A DNA stretch of 40,165 bases from Kalymmatonema hyalinum WJT4-NPBG1 (GTDB lineage: Bacteria > Cyanobacteriota > Cyanobacteriia > Cyanobacteriales > Nostocaceae), in the NCBI GenBank assembly GCA_019359075.1, contig JAHHIB010000082.1:1-40165 (forward strand), read 5' to 3'. Numbering within the stretch: the first letter of the stretch is position 1; every line of letters starts with the position of its first letter. Both the position numbers and the translations under genes were made by a program. Below, one piece after another: positions 25,585-32,901 of the stretch. Under the pieces are notes generated by a model. That model worked only from the letters and a program-made list of their open reading frames with translations. It was not told the DNA's origin and ran no database searches.

Positions 25585-26886
25585 TTAGTCGTTCATTTCT
25601 TTCAATGTAGCTAATGCTGAAGGAGACAACCGACTGAGATAGCGGAATATCCAGTATTTAGAAATCGTATCTAAAATCACAGGGAAAGTGGCAATAAAAA
25701 GAGATATCACACTTTGATTGGCTGCAAGTCCCACATGTTCTGCGAATCCTTCAAGAATCACCTCCCAACCATGTGGTGAGTGGAATCCGACAAATATATC
25801 GGTGAACAGAATAATTATGAAAGCCTTCGCACTGTCGCTGAGACCATAGATAAGATCATCCATAAAAGATTTTACAATCGCAATTTCTCTTTTGCTTGTA
25901 ACAATGACTAATGCAAAAGCTATAAGCGACATCACATCAGCAAAAACATTGCTAATAGCCTCATTACTTTTCCCTCGAAATTCCTCAGCAATTTCACGAA
26001 CTTTATGTTTGACTTTTTCTTCTATTACTTCAGCAGAGATTGGCGGAGCTTGGCGAACTAAGCTCTCAAATTTTAGTTTCTTTTCAAAACTTTTTAATTC
26101 GCTAAGAGCTTCTTCCTCCATTTCATTATTAAGGAAAATTTGAGTGAAATTTTCACCTCTAATCCGCTCTACTATTGGATTAATTAAAAAATCCTTAGAA
26201 AAATGCTGAGTTAAAAGAGGCACAATAACTAGCATTGCCAAAAATCTTATAGCAGTTCTTGTTCTCTTTCTAGAAATTTGAAAATTTCTCACATAATTTT
26301 CTTCTGCTTGTGGAGAAAAATCCCCCTTAATTTTATTAAGTGTTCTCCCAATTGACCTAGGAAAGGCACCTGTTTTTGAGAAAACAGGAGCAACTTTCAT
26401 ATTGTTGATACCAGAAGAATCTGAGCGCTTATTAACCTCATCCCTGTTAATTTGTAATGGTTGAGATACTATTATTATTTCGTCTTCACTATTTTTTTCT
26501 TGTGTAATATTAATATCTTGTGTAATATATTTAGAGGTTACCTCATCAATAAACTTTAGTTTCTCCAAAAAAACGGGATTTGAGATATTGACAAGAGAAT
26601 AACTAAATCGAAACTCTGCCAATTTTACTTTAATAATAGTTAAGTTTTTCTCAAGGGATACCTGCCAATAAGCCATGACATTTTCAGTATACTTCCTTGA
26701 ATCAGGAGATATTTTTTTACCATCAAACTGTTCTATTTCAATATTTTTAATTATATGAGCAGCTTCGTAGGCTTCTGATAGCGCTCTTTGTGGTGTCCCC
26801 AAGAACCATTGCTGACTACGTTGTAAGTATTCTTTAATTTTTTGGCGGAGAAACCCTGTATTTTTCTTGAAAAATGAAGCTTTCAT
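25585..26886 (-). CDS. pcxA: PcxA / CemA-family proton-extrusion protein
   Basis: The product is 433 residues, close to the cyanobacterial PcxA (CotA) norm. A long soluble N-terminal half (about 1-210) is followed by a CemA domain with four hydrophobic segments: around 215-235, 315-335, 350-370 and 385-410. Recognisable blocks are NPIVERIRG, ADVMSLIAFALVIVTSKREI, FIIILFTDIFVGFHSPHGWE and the terminal ISKYWIFRYLSRLSPSALAT. PcxA sits in the plasma membrane and is needed for light-induced proton release and pH homeostasis; chloroplast CemA is its relative. The start is ATG 26886. The promoter should be in the A/T-rich 26887-27030. Confidence 0.9.
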   Translation of the reverse strand: MKASFFKKNTGFLRQKIKEYLQRSQQWFLGTPQRALSEAYEAAHIIKNIEIEQFDGKKISPDSRKYTENVMAYWQVSLEKNLTIIKVKLAEFRFSYSLVNISNPVFLEKLKFIDEVTSKYITQDINITQEKNSEDEIIIVSQPLQINRDEVNKRSDSSGINNMKVAPVFSKTGAFPRSIGRTLNKIKGDFSPQAEENYVRNFQISRKRTRTAIRFLAMLVIVPLLTQHFSKDFLINPIVERIRGENFTQIFLNNEMEEEALSELKSFEKKLKFESLVRQAPPISAEVIEEKVKHKVREIAEEFRGKSNEAISNVFADVMSLIAFALVIVTSKREIAIVKSFMDDLIYGLSDSAKAFIIILFTDIFVGFHSPHGWEVILEGFAEHVGLAANQSVISLFIATFPVILDTISKYWIFRYLSRLSPSALATLKEMND

Positions 26887-27034
26887 ACCAGATATTGATG
26901 GACTATGTATTTAGCTGTTTTTTTGGGAATTAAAAAATTGAGAATGGCTAATAAGTAATATTCTTTTGATGACTCATAAGCCTTTATTGGTTAAAGAGAT
27001 AGCTTGTTCTAAGTGTACACTCATAAAAAGATTT

Positions 27035-27125
27035 GGTGCAGGCAAGGTGCAGGCAAGGGGAAGCGATCGCCCGTTCGCGTAGCGTGTCCGTAAGGACTCA
27101 GGGCAGTGCGCTTTGCGCAATCGCC
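27035..27125. repeat. Tandem GGTGCAGGCAA and a small dispersed palindrome
   Basis: GGTGCAGGCAA is repeated in tandem at 27035-27045 and 27046-27056. Then comes a palindromic block starting at HIP1 (GCGATCGCCCGTTCGCGTAG), with GTGTCCGTAAGGACTC and GTGCGCTTTGCGCAAT. Its reverse complement resembles the insert at 25257-25306. The stretch is non-coding. Confidence 0.6.
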
Positions 27126-27136
27126 TTCGCTTCCCC

Positions 27137-27335
27137 TCACTCCGCCCAATTTTTACACAGCGACTCCGCTTGTTCCAGCACCGTCACCATAGCCCTCTCC
27201 TGCTTTTCTGGCGGATAGCCAGCCGTATTTCCACAACAAGCGCGATTCCTAACCGTCGTAGGTTCGCTTTCACACTTTCTTTCTGTGTCCAGTCCATGGT
27301 AACGTTGCGGCGGACTGTCTCTACAAGTTCGTTTC
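27137..27335 (-). pseudogene. C-terminal remnant of type I restriction subunit HsdR
   Basis: The minus strand reads [20 protein letters not shown], then VKANLRRL in one frame. In another frame it continues [20 protein letters not shown] then CKNWAE and stops at 27137-27139. ETVR.NVTIDWT..ESVRA.LR followed by YPP.KQ..A...VLEQAE..C..W is the end of type I restriction R subunits. A small indel between the two parts breaks the frame and the rest of the 1000-residue protein is absent. It abuts, head to head, the truncated kinase at about 27336. Confidence 0.7.
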
Positions 27336-28188
27336 TGCTGCCGCAGTTAAGGCGTTAGAGTTTACAGATAATATTAATATTGAAGCGATTTGCTTGGGGT
27401 TAGCAGGTGTAGGTCGTCCCGAAGATATCGAAGTTGTAAAAGGTATAGTGCAAAATTTACAAAATAGCACCTTGCTTCCTATAACTTGGGAATTACCAGC
27501 ATCTAATATCGTCATTTGTAATGATGCTTTGATTGCTTTGGTTGGCGGAGTTGGTTATCCTGTTGGAATTGTGGTTGCAGCAGGTACTGGTTCTATAGTT
27601 TTTGGGCGAAATCATCATGGAGATACCAAGCGAGTTGGCGGTTGGGGCTATATTTTAGGAGATGAAGGAAGCGCCTATAAAATTGCTGTTGCTGGTATGC
27701 AAGCAGCATTAAAAGCTTATGATGGACGGGAGATGCCAACAACTCTTGTAGAGGAATTCAAACAGCATCTCGGTCTTATAACTATAGAAAATTTAATAGA
27801 AGTTATATATCGGCGAGCATGGGGTGTCAAAGAGATTGCCGCTTTGGCTCCTATTGTTGATAACGCCGCTGCTTGTGGAGATGAAGTCGCTCATAGAATC
27901 ATCCATGATGCTGTGAAAGAGTTAATCAAAGCTACTTCTACAGTTATTGAGGCAATTTTTAGCAATAGCGAACGTTTCAAAGTCGTCACCACTGGAAGTG
28001 TGTGGCAAGGAAAATCGAGGATTCGTGAGACGTTTGCCACATCTATTTTCACGCTATTTCCTTCAGCAAAAGTGATTTTTCCTGAAAATGAACCTGCTTA
28101 TGGTGCTGGGTTGTTGGCTTTGCAGAGGTTGGCGAGGAAGGGGAGTTTAACGAACCGCAGAGGCACAGAGGACGCAGAGGGGAGTTAA
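27336..28188 (+). pseudogene. N-terminally truncated BadF/BcrA-type N-acetylglucosamine kinase
   Basis: Coding similarity starts near 27336 ([20 protein letters not shown]) and runs to 28188. It keeps GLAGVGRPED, the ADENOSINE/PHOSPHATE-type VAAGTGSIVFGRN, VGGWGYILGDEGSAYKIA and the final PAYGAGLLALQR, all marks of the ASKHA-fold BadF/BadG/BcrA family as in GlcNAc kinases. The first 45 or so residues, including the phosphate-1 loop with the GIDGGGTKT motif, are missing and replaced by the HsdR remnant in opposite orientation. The only start available is a TTG at 27394. The last residues, NRRGTEDAEGS, are translated from a dispersed repeat. Likely inactive. Confidence 0.75.
28152..28180 (+). 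repeat. AACCGCAGAGG...CAGAGGACGCAGAG dispersed repeat, copy 1
   Basis: GAACCGCAGAGGCACAGAGG and the following bases are the complement of the block at 32907-32936 and, split by an insertion, at 31482-31555. Here it provides the kinase frame's last codons. Confidence 0.75.
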
Positions 28189-28200
28189 GAGAGTAAACAT

Positions 28201-28348
28201 CTTGCAAAATTCGATAAACGCCCTCAGACTGGAAGTCTGAGGCTACACATACAAAGCCTGCCTACGCAGGCTAAATACACACTTAGTCCCTGTCTTGTGG
28301 ACTTAGTTTGTATAGCAGCGACTTCTATTCGTCAAGTACTTTTGCAAG
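28201..28348. mobile_element. 148-bp MITE-like element with CTTGCAAAA ends
   Basis: CTTGCAAAA at 28201 faces ACTTTTGCAAG ending at 28348. Inside lie two tight hairpins: CCTCAGACT-GGA-AGTCTGAGG and AGCCTGC-CTAC-GCAGGCT. It carries no coding capacity. The ends match the single-ended repeats at 131, 14456 and 22782. It lies directly upstream of the GNAT-PIN/McrC operon, 19 bp before its ribosome-binding site. Confidence 0.65.
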
Positions 28349-28366
28349 AATCTTAATCTTTTAGTC

Positions 28367-28374
28367 AAGGAGGT
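28367..28374 (+). promoter_or_regulatory. Consensus Shine-Dalgarno setting the TTG start at 28383
   Basis: AAGGAGGT is a full match to the 16S anti-Shine-Dalgarno and lies 8 bases before TTG 28383. It decides the unusual TTG start of the GNAT-PIN gene and suggests efficient translation. Confidence 0.8.
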
Positions 28375-28382
28375 ATAAAAAA

Positions 28383-30278
28383 TTGACAGAAGAAGTATAT
28401 CTGAAAAAAGAAGTAATTAACAATAAATCCCCACATTTGCCAACCGTAATAGAACTATGGCGTCGTAATCGTGCAACCCTTGGTTTTTTACCTAAAGGCG
28501 CTTTTGAGGAACGTGCTGCAAAAGGCGAGATACTTGGAGCTATTGATCGTGAAAAGGGGTGTATTGGCTATCTGTTGTATCGGTGTTCCTATGATCGGAT
28601 TACCATTGTTCATCTTTGCGTCGATTCATCATATCGAGGTAAGGGGGTGGCGAAACTACTGGTTGATTACCTTAAACAAAGAACCCAAGAAAAATATAGT
28701 GGGATTGGCTTAAGCTGTCGCCGTGATTATGGGTTAGAAAAAATGTGGTCTAGTTTAGGTTTTGTTCCCCAATATGATGAACCGGGAAGGAGCAAGGATG
28801 GAAAGCTGCTTACGTTTTGGTGGTTTGATCATGGTCATCCAAACCTATTTTCTGCTGCTCATATGCAGAAACTTGAGTCAAAACTTTGTGCGGTTATTGA
28901 TGTTAATATCTTCTTTGATTTATATGCAGATGAAGGTATTAATAGTGAAGAACCAAAATTCTTGTTAGCTGATTGGCTAGTTCCGGAATTAGAGTTATGC
29001 ATAACTGATGAAATATTTAACCACATAAATATTATTAGTGATGACTCTGAAAGAAAACGTCAACGCGAATTTGCAAATACTTTTACCTGCTTGCGCCGCC
29101 CAAGTCAAACGTTAGATAAGCTATTGGAATCGTTAGGAAAATTTTTGCATACAAAAACTATATTGATGCCTGAACATGAGTTGCGTTATCTAGCGAGAGG
29201 CATTGCCTCAGATTCTCACGTCTTCGTAACTAGAGAACAGCGATTATTAAATATAGCAGATGAAATTTATGAAAATTTTAGAATGTTAATTATTCGTTCT
29301 AGTGACCTGCTTATTCAACTAGAGGAGCTTCGCCGAAAACCTGACTATCAGCCTGTAAGATTGGCTGGTACTCGACTGGAGCAAGTACGAGTTCAAAGGG
29401 GAGAGGAATATTTATTAAAAAATGATTTTCATAGTGTAGAACAGGGTGAAACTAAAGCTGAATTTCAGCAGCAGTTGCAGCGGTTTCTTGCTGAACCAGA
29501 AAAATTTGAGTGTTATATCATTCTTGAGAAAGAAAATATAGCTCTTGCTTTAGTGGTGTATGGTAAACATAAAAGCTATGAGCTAGAAATTCCGATACTA
29601 AGGATTGAAGACAATCCTCTATCACCCACACTTGCACGCCACCTGATTTTTAAATCAATATTACATTCTGCTCGTGAACGTCGGCAATTTACAAGAATCA
29701 CTGACTCTTACTTAGAAGAAACCGTTATTAAGGCTATTCAAGAAGATGCTTTTGTCCGAGGAAATAATGGATGGCTGAAAGTAAACTTAGCAATTGCTGA
29801 AACTGCATCTCAGCTATCAACACGTCTTACTAGTCTAGCCTCTATGGGATCAGAATACAAATTTTGCCAGCAAGTCGCCGCTAGTCTTAATACAGAAACT
29901 TTAATCACAGATGTTCAAGCATCAGCAGATATTGAACACTTTCTTTTCCCAGCCAAAATTATTGATGCTGAAATTCCTACGTTTATCATTCCCATTCAAG
30001 CTAGATGGGCAAAGGATTTATTCGATGAAGAATTAGCTAACCAAACGCTATTTGGAGCCAAACCTGAACTTGCTTTCAACCGTGAAGCTGTCTATTATAG
30101 GTCAGTTAAAAACTCCAGAGGATTAAAAGCCCCATGCCGAATTTTATGGTATGTCAGTGGAACACAAACGGAAGGTAAAGGTAAAGGATTCAGCGGAGTC
30201 GAAGCAATTCGAGCCTGTTCTCGTCTTGATGAAGTCATAATTGGTAAACCTAAGGAGCTTTATCAACTATCACTATGA
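28383..30278 (+). CDS. Multidomain GNAT-PIN protein paired with McrC
   Basis: The product is 631 residues. An N-terminal GNAT domain (about 5-148) has the acetyl-CoA loop in CVDSSYRGKGVAKLL (R85-x-G-K-G-V-A). A PIN nuclease-like domain (about 168-310) keeps its acidic site: D173 in VIDVNIFFD, E210 in ITDEIFNHI, D277 in ASDSHVFVTRE and E284. Residues about 375-470 (YIILEKENIALALVVYGKH.., IPILRI, ARHLIFKSILHSARERR) look like a second, degenerate GNAT fold. The end (about 560-631), with YYRS, LKAPCRILWYVSG and ACSRLDEVIIG, resembles a PUA/ASCH-like nucleic-acid-binding domain that may be cut short at KPKELYQLSL. The stop overlaps the McrC start by 4 bp, so translation is probably coupled. Domain calls are by motif; the biological role is unknown, with defence or toxin-like RNA cleavage as inference. 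Confidence 0.75.
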   Translation: MTEEVYLKKEVINNKSPHLPTVIELWRRNRATLGFLPKGAFEERAAKGEILGAIDREKGCIGYLLYRCSYDRITIVHLCVDSSYRGKGVAKLLVDYLKQRTQEKYSGIGLSCRRDYGLEKMWSSLGFVPQYDEPGRSKDGKLLTFWWFDHGHPNLFSAAHMQKLESKLCAVIDVNIFFDLYADEGINSEEPKFLLADWLVPELELCITDEIFNHINIISDDSERKRQREFANTFTCLRRPSQTLDKLLESLGKFLHTKTILMPEHELRYLARGIASDSHVFVTREQRLLNIADEIYENFRMLIIRSSDLLIQLEELRRKPDYQPVRLAGTRLEQVRVQRGEEYLLKNDFHSVEQGETKAEFQQQLQRFLAEPEKFECYIILEKENIALALVVYGKHKSYELEIPILRIEDNPLSPTLARHLIFKSILHSARERRQFTRITDSYLEETVIKAIQEDAFVRGNNGWLKVNLAIAETASQLSTRLTSLASMGSEYKFCQQVAASLNTETLITDVQASADIEHFLFPAKIIDAEIPTFIIPIQARWAKDLFDEELANQTLFGAKPELAFNREAVYYRSVKNSRGLKAPCRILWYVSGTQTEGKGKGFSGVEAIRACSRLDEVIIGKPKELYQLSL

Positions 30279-31468
30279 AGTCAGGACAACCAAGAATTCT
30301 TGAACTGACTGAATATGCAACACAGTCATTTGATTCTGACCAGATACCCGAAGCAGTAGGAATAGAGTTATTTAAAAAATATAAAAACCAAATAAATATA
30401 GATTTTCCTACTTATAAAACAGGTAATAAATGGCTACTCAAACCCAATGGATGGGTAGGTTACATTCCTTTAAGCACTGAATTTGGTTTAAAACTCAATC
30501 CCAAACTGCCTATCAAAAACTTTTTTGGAATGCTGGAATATGCATACACTCTAAAGAGTTTCCGGTTTTTGGAAGGGGTGATGGATTGCGAATTTCTAGA
30601 GGAATTTTACAGCCATCTGGCTTATGTCTTAGCCCAGCGAATTCTAGAGCGTTATCGAAAAGGATTATATCGTACATACTTACCTAAAACAGAGCAACTA
30701 AGCTATGTACGGGGAAGGTTAGATGTACGACAGGCTCTTCAAAACCCCTGGAATATTAAACTTAAATGCCACTATGAAGAACATACGGCTGATATTAAAG
30801 AAAACCAAATTCTAGCCTGGACACTTTTTATTATTGGTCGCAGTGGTTTGTGTTCAGAAAGAGTATCTCCAACGGTACGGAAAGCTTATCACGCTTTACA
30901 AGGATTAGTAACCCTGCAACCGTGTAGTTCACAAGATTGTATCCGGCGACAGTACAACCGCTTGAATGAAGATTATCGATTATTACATAATCTCTGCCGA
31001 TTTTTCTTAGACAACACTGCACCAAGTTATGAAAGGGGCGATCGCACAATGCTACCCTTTCTCGTCAATATGGCAAAGCTGTATGAAAGTTTCGTTGCAG
31101 AATGGCTGAAGCAAAACGCGCCAAAAGGCTATTTTTTCAAGCAGCAACATCAGGTAGAAATAGGTCAGAATCGACGGTTTTCTATCGATCTACTACTGTG
31201 CGATGCTGCTACTCGCGAAACATTAGCAGTGTTAGATACCAAGTATAAAGCTCCCGATAAAGCGGCAGATGCTGACATTCATCAAATGGTAAGCTATGCC
31301 ACAGCTACAAAGTGTAACCAAGGCATTTTAATATACCCAAAACAGCTGACACAGCCTTTGGATGTTAAAAGTGACGACATCCAAATCCGCAGCCTCATCT
31401 TTTCCCTAAATGATAACCTTGATAGCGCAGGTCAGACTTTCTTAAAAAACCTCCTCCTCCTGTGTTAA
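30275..31468 (+). CDS. McrC-family PD-(D/E)XK nuclease, without McrB
   Basis: The product is 397 residues. The N-terminal part (LTEYATQSF.., WVGYIPLSTEFGLKLNPKL) and the central VRGRLDVRQAL block (about 145-155) are characteristic of McrC/LlaJI-type proteins. The nuclease core has E271 in LYESFV, D305 in FSIDLLL, D321-x-K323 in VLDTKYK and Q337 in HQMVSYA, so the PD-(D/E)XK site is complete. In McrBC systems McrC cuts DNA after the McrB AAA+ GTPase recognises modified sites. No McrB is encoded in the window; instead the partner is the multidomain GNAT-PIN protein, overlapping by ATGA at 30275-30278. The active site argues for a working nuclease with a different activator. Confidence 0.88.
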   Translation: MKSGQPRILELTEYATQSFDSDQIPEAVGIELFKKYKNQINIDFPTYKTGNKWLLKPNGWVGYIPLSTEFGLKLNPKLPIKNFFGMLEYAYTLKSFRFLEGVMDCEFLEEFYSHLAYVLAQRILERYRKGLYRTYLPKTEQLSYVRGRLDVRQALQNPWNIKLKCHYEEHTADIKENQILAWTLFIIGRSGLCSERVSPTVRKAYHALQGLVTLQPCSSQDCIRRQYNRLNEDYRLLHNLCRFFLDNTAPSYERGDRTMLPFLVNMAKLYESFVAEWLKQNAPKGYFFKQQHQVEIGQNRRFSIDLLLCDAATRETLAVLDTKYKAPDKAADADIHQMVSYATATKCNQGILIYPKQLTQPLDVKSDDIQIRSLIFSLNDNLDSAGQTFLKNLLLLC

Positions 31469-31481
31469 ACTTCTCTTTCCT

Positions 31482-31555
31482 CTGTGTCAACGGACACTTT
31501 CCTCAACGGGGGGAACCCCCGCACGGAAGTGTCCTCCTCTGCGCCTCTGCGGTTC
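31482..31555 (-). repeat. Same dispersed repeat, copy 2, split by a micro-insertion
   Basis: TCTGTGTC and CTCCTCTGCGCCTCTGCGGT TC flank a 45-bp insert. Without it the block is the repeat of 28152-28180 and 32907-32936. The remaining gap to 31803 shows a weak minus-strand open stretch (stop at 31571-31573) that I do not recognise, and no RNA gene. Confidence 0.65.
31489..31533. mobile_element. 45-bp micro-insertion with GTGTC duplication
   Basis: GTGTC stands at 31484-31488 and again at 31529-31533. The insert is palindromic: GGACACTTTCC pairs with GGAAGTGTCC around GGGGGGAACCCCC. Removing 45 bp rebuilds the host repeat. Confidence 0.7.
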
Positions 31556-31832
31556 ATTAAACACCGAAAATCACTCAAACAGGTGAATCAACAAGGCGAA
31601 GCGCACACTCAATAACAAATCGTACCCTGCATACTCGCCGTGATATTTTTTAGGCAAAGACACCAAGTTAATCTTTACGTCTTTGCGCGAAATTATCCGA
31701 AATCGTAGTCAGGGAACTGTAGTTAATGCTAAAGAGATTGCGCTATCATCTCTATGTACTACAATAGTAATATAAAATTACCACAAACAAAGAGAGGCAA
31801 AAAATGAACCATCGGGACTTCTAAAACCGGGC

Positions 31833-32846
31833 TTGACGAACCCGGCTAATGGCATTCATGCTATAAATCTTATCGTCTACAAAATAGCCGAGTCACTTCA
31901 AGCTTCCGGATATCCAGAACCAACAATTTGGCGTTCTTCGCCTATCACCACAGTCGCAAACAACTTCGACAAACTTTATTTCCCTTCAGACAGTTTGTCG
32001 CGATCGCCAAAATACACCCGCTACCTCAGCGACGGTAAACTACTCAGAACTCACACCACCGCTATCATGCCAGATTTACTCCCTAAGTTGCAGGGAGAAC
32101 AACTGATCGTCCACCCCGGTATTTGCTATCGCCGGGATGTGGTGGATAAACGCCATGTAGGTGAACCCCACCAAATGGACATATGGCTGATGAGCGAACA
32201 TCAGCATCTGGGTAGAGAAGCTTTAGTTAAATTCATTGAAACGATCATCGATGCAATTCTTCCTGGTGTATCCTATCGCCTGAATGAAACCTCACACCCT
32301 TATACCTGCAACGGTTTAGAAATTGAGGTTTTAGTGGATGGCAAATGGATTGAAGTGGGAGAATGTGGCGAAGCTCATCCTGGTTTATTAAAACCAGGTT
32401 ACACGGGTTTGGCATCTGGTTGGGGATTAGACCGTTTGGTGATGCTAGTTAAGAGAATTGATGATATTCGCTTGCTGCGAAGCACCAATCCCAAAATTGC
32501 GGCGCAGATGACTCATCTAGAACCGTACATTCCAGTCTCAAATCAACCCAGCATCAGCCGGGATATGTCGATTGTCACTGGAATAAATACCGAGTTAGAG
32601 GATATCTGTGAACAAATAGTAGAAGTGTTAGGAGATGACGCTGAACTACTAGAGTCAGTAGATATCCTAAGCGAAAGCCAATATCATCAACTTCCACAAC
32701 AGGCGATTCAACGCTTAGGTATCCAACCCCATCAAAAGAATCTGCTAGTGCGGATGACTCTGCAAAGTCTACACTCATCCATTACAAATCAAAAAGCCAA
32801 TATCCTGCGGGATTTGGTTTATCAAAAGATTCATCAGGGAGATTAG
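31833..32846 (+). CDS. PheS-related class II ligase with FDX-ACB domain (SrmL-like)
   Basis: 337 residues are open from TTG 31833. The core is a class II aminoacyl-tRNA synthetase fold like PheS: motif 2 region ICYRRDVVDKRHVGEPHQMD and motif 3 in GLASGWGLDRLVMLV. A ferredoxin-fold anticodon-binding (FDX-ACB) domain ends the protein (SISRDMSIV.. to LHSSITNQKANILRDLVYQK). PheS and PheT normally hold these on separate chains, so this is the stand-alone relative known as PheS-related ligase SrmL, whose substrate is unknown. The natural start is probably ATG 31804, preceded by AGAGAGG: it reads MNHRDF, and the wanted LKPGLTNPANG continues in the next frame. One base seems missing near 31820, so the gene is frameshifted or uses the poor TTG. 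Confidence 0.75.
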   Translation: MTNPANGIHAINLIVYKIAESLQASGYPEPTIWRSSPITTVANNFDKLYFPSDSLSRSPKYTRYLSDGKLLRTHTTAIMPDLLPKLQGEQLIVHPGICYRRDVVDKRHVGEPHQMDIWLMSEHQHLGREALVKFIETIIDAILPGVSYRLNETSHPYTCNGLEIEVLVDGKWIEVGECGEAHPGLLKPGYTGLASGWGLDRLVMLVKRIDDIRLLRSTNPKIAAQMTHLEPYIPVSNQPSISRDMSIVTGINTELEDICEQIVEVLGDDAELLESVDILSESQYHQLPQQAIQRLGIQPHQKNLLVRMTLQSLHSSITNQKANILRDLVYQKIHQGD

Positions 32847-32901
32847 CGACAAACAGACAAGGGGAAAAGTAGAGTCATTCTTCTTTCTCTCCTCTCTAAT
32901 C

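Noticed and set aside
27033-27358. Two short plus-strand open frames before the kinase
   Set aside because: They are antisense to the HsdR remnant and include repeat sequence; no protein-like features.
31571-31700. Minus-strand stretch reading KKYHGEYAGYDLLLSVRFAL to a stop at 31571
   Set aside because: It looks protein-like over about 25 codons but matches no family I know and has no start; not listed as a gene.
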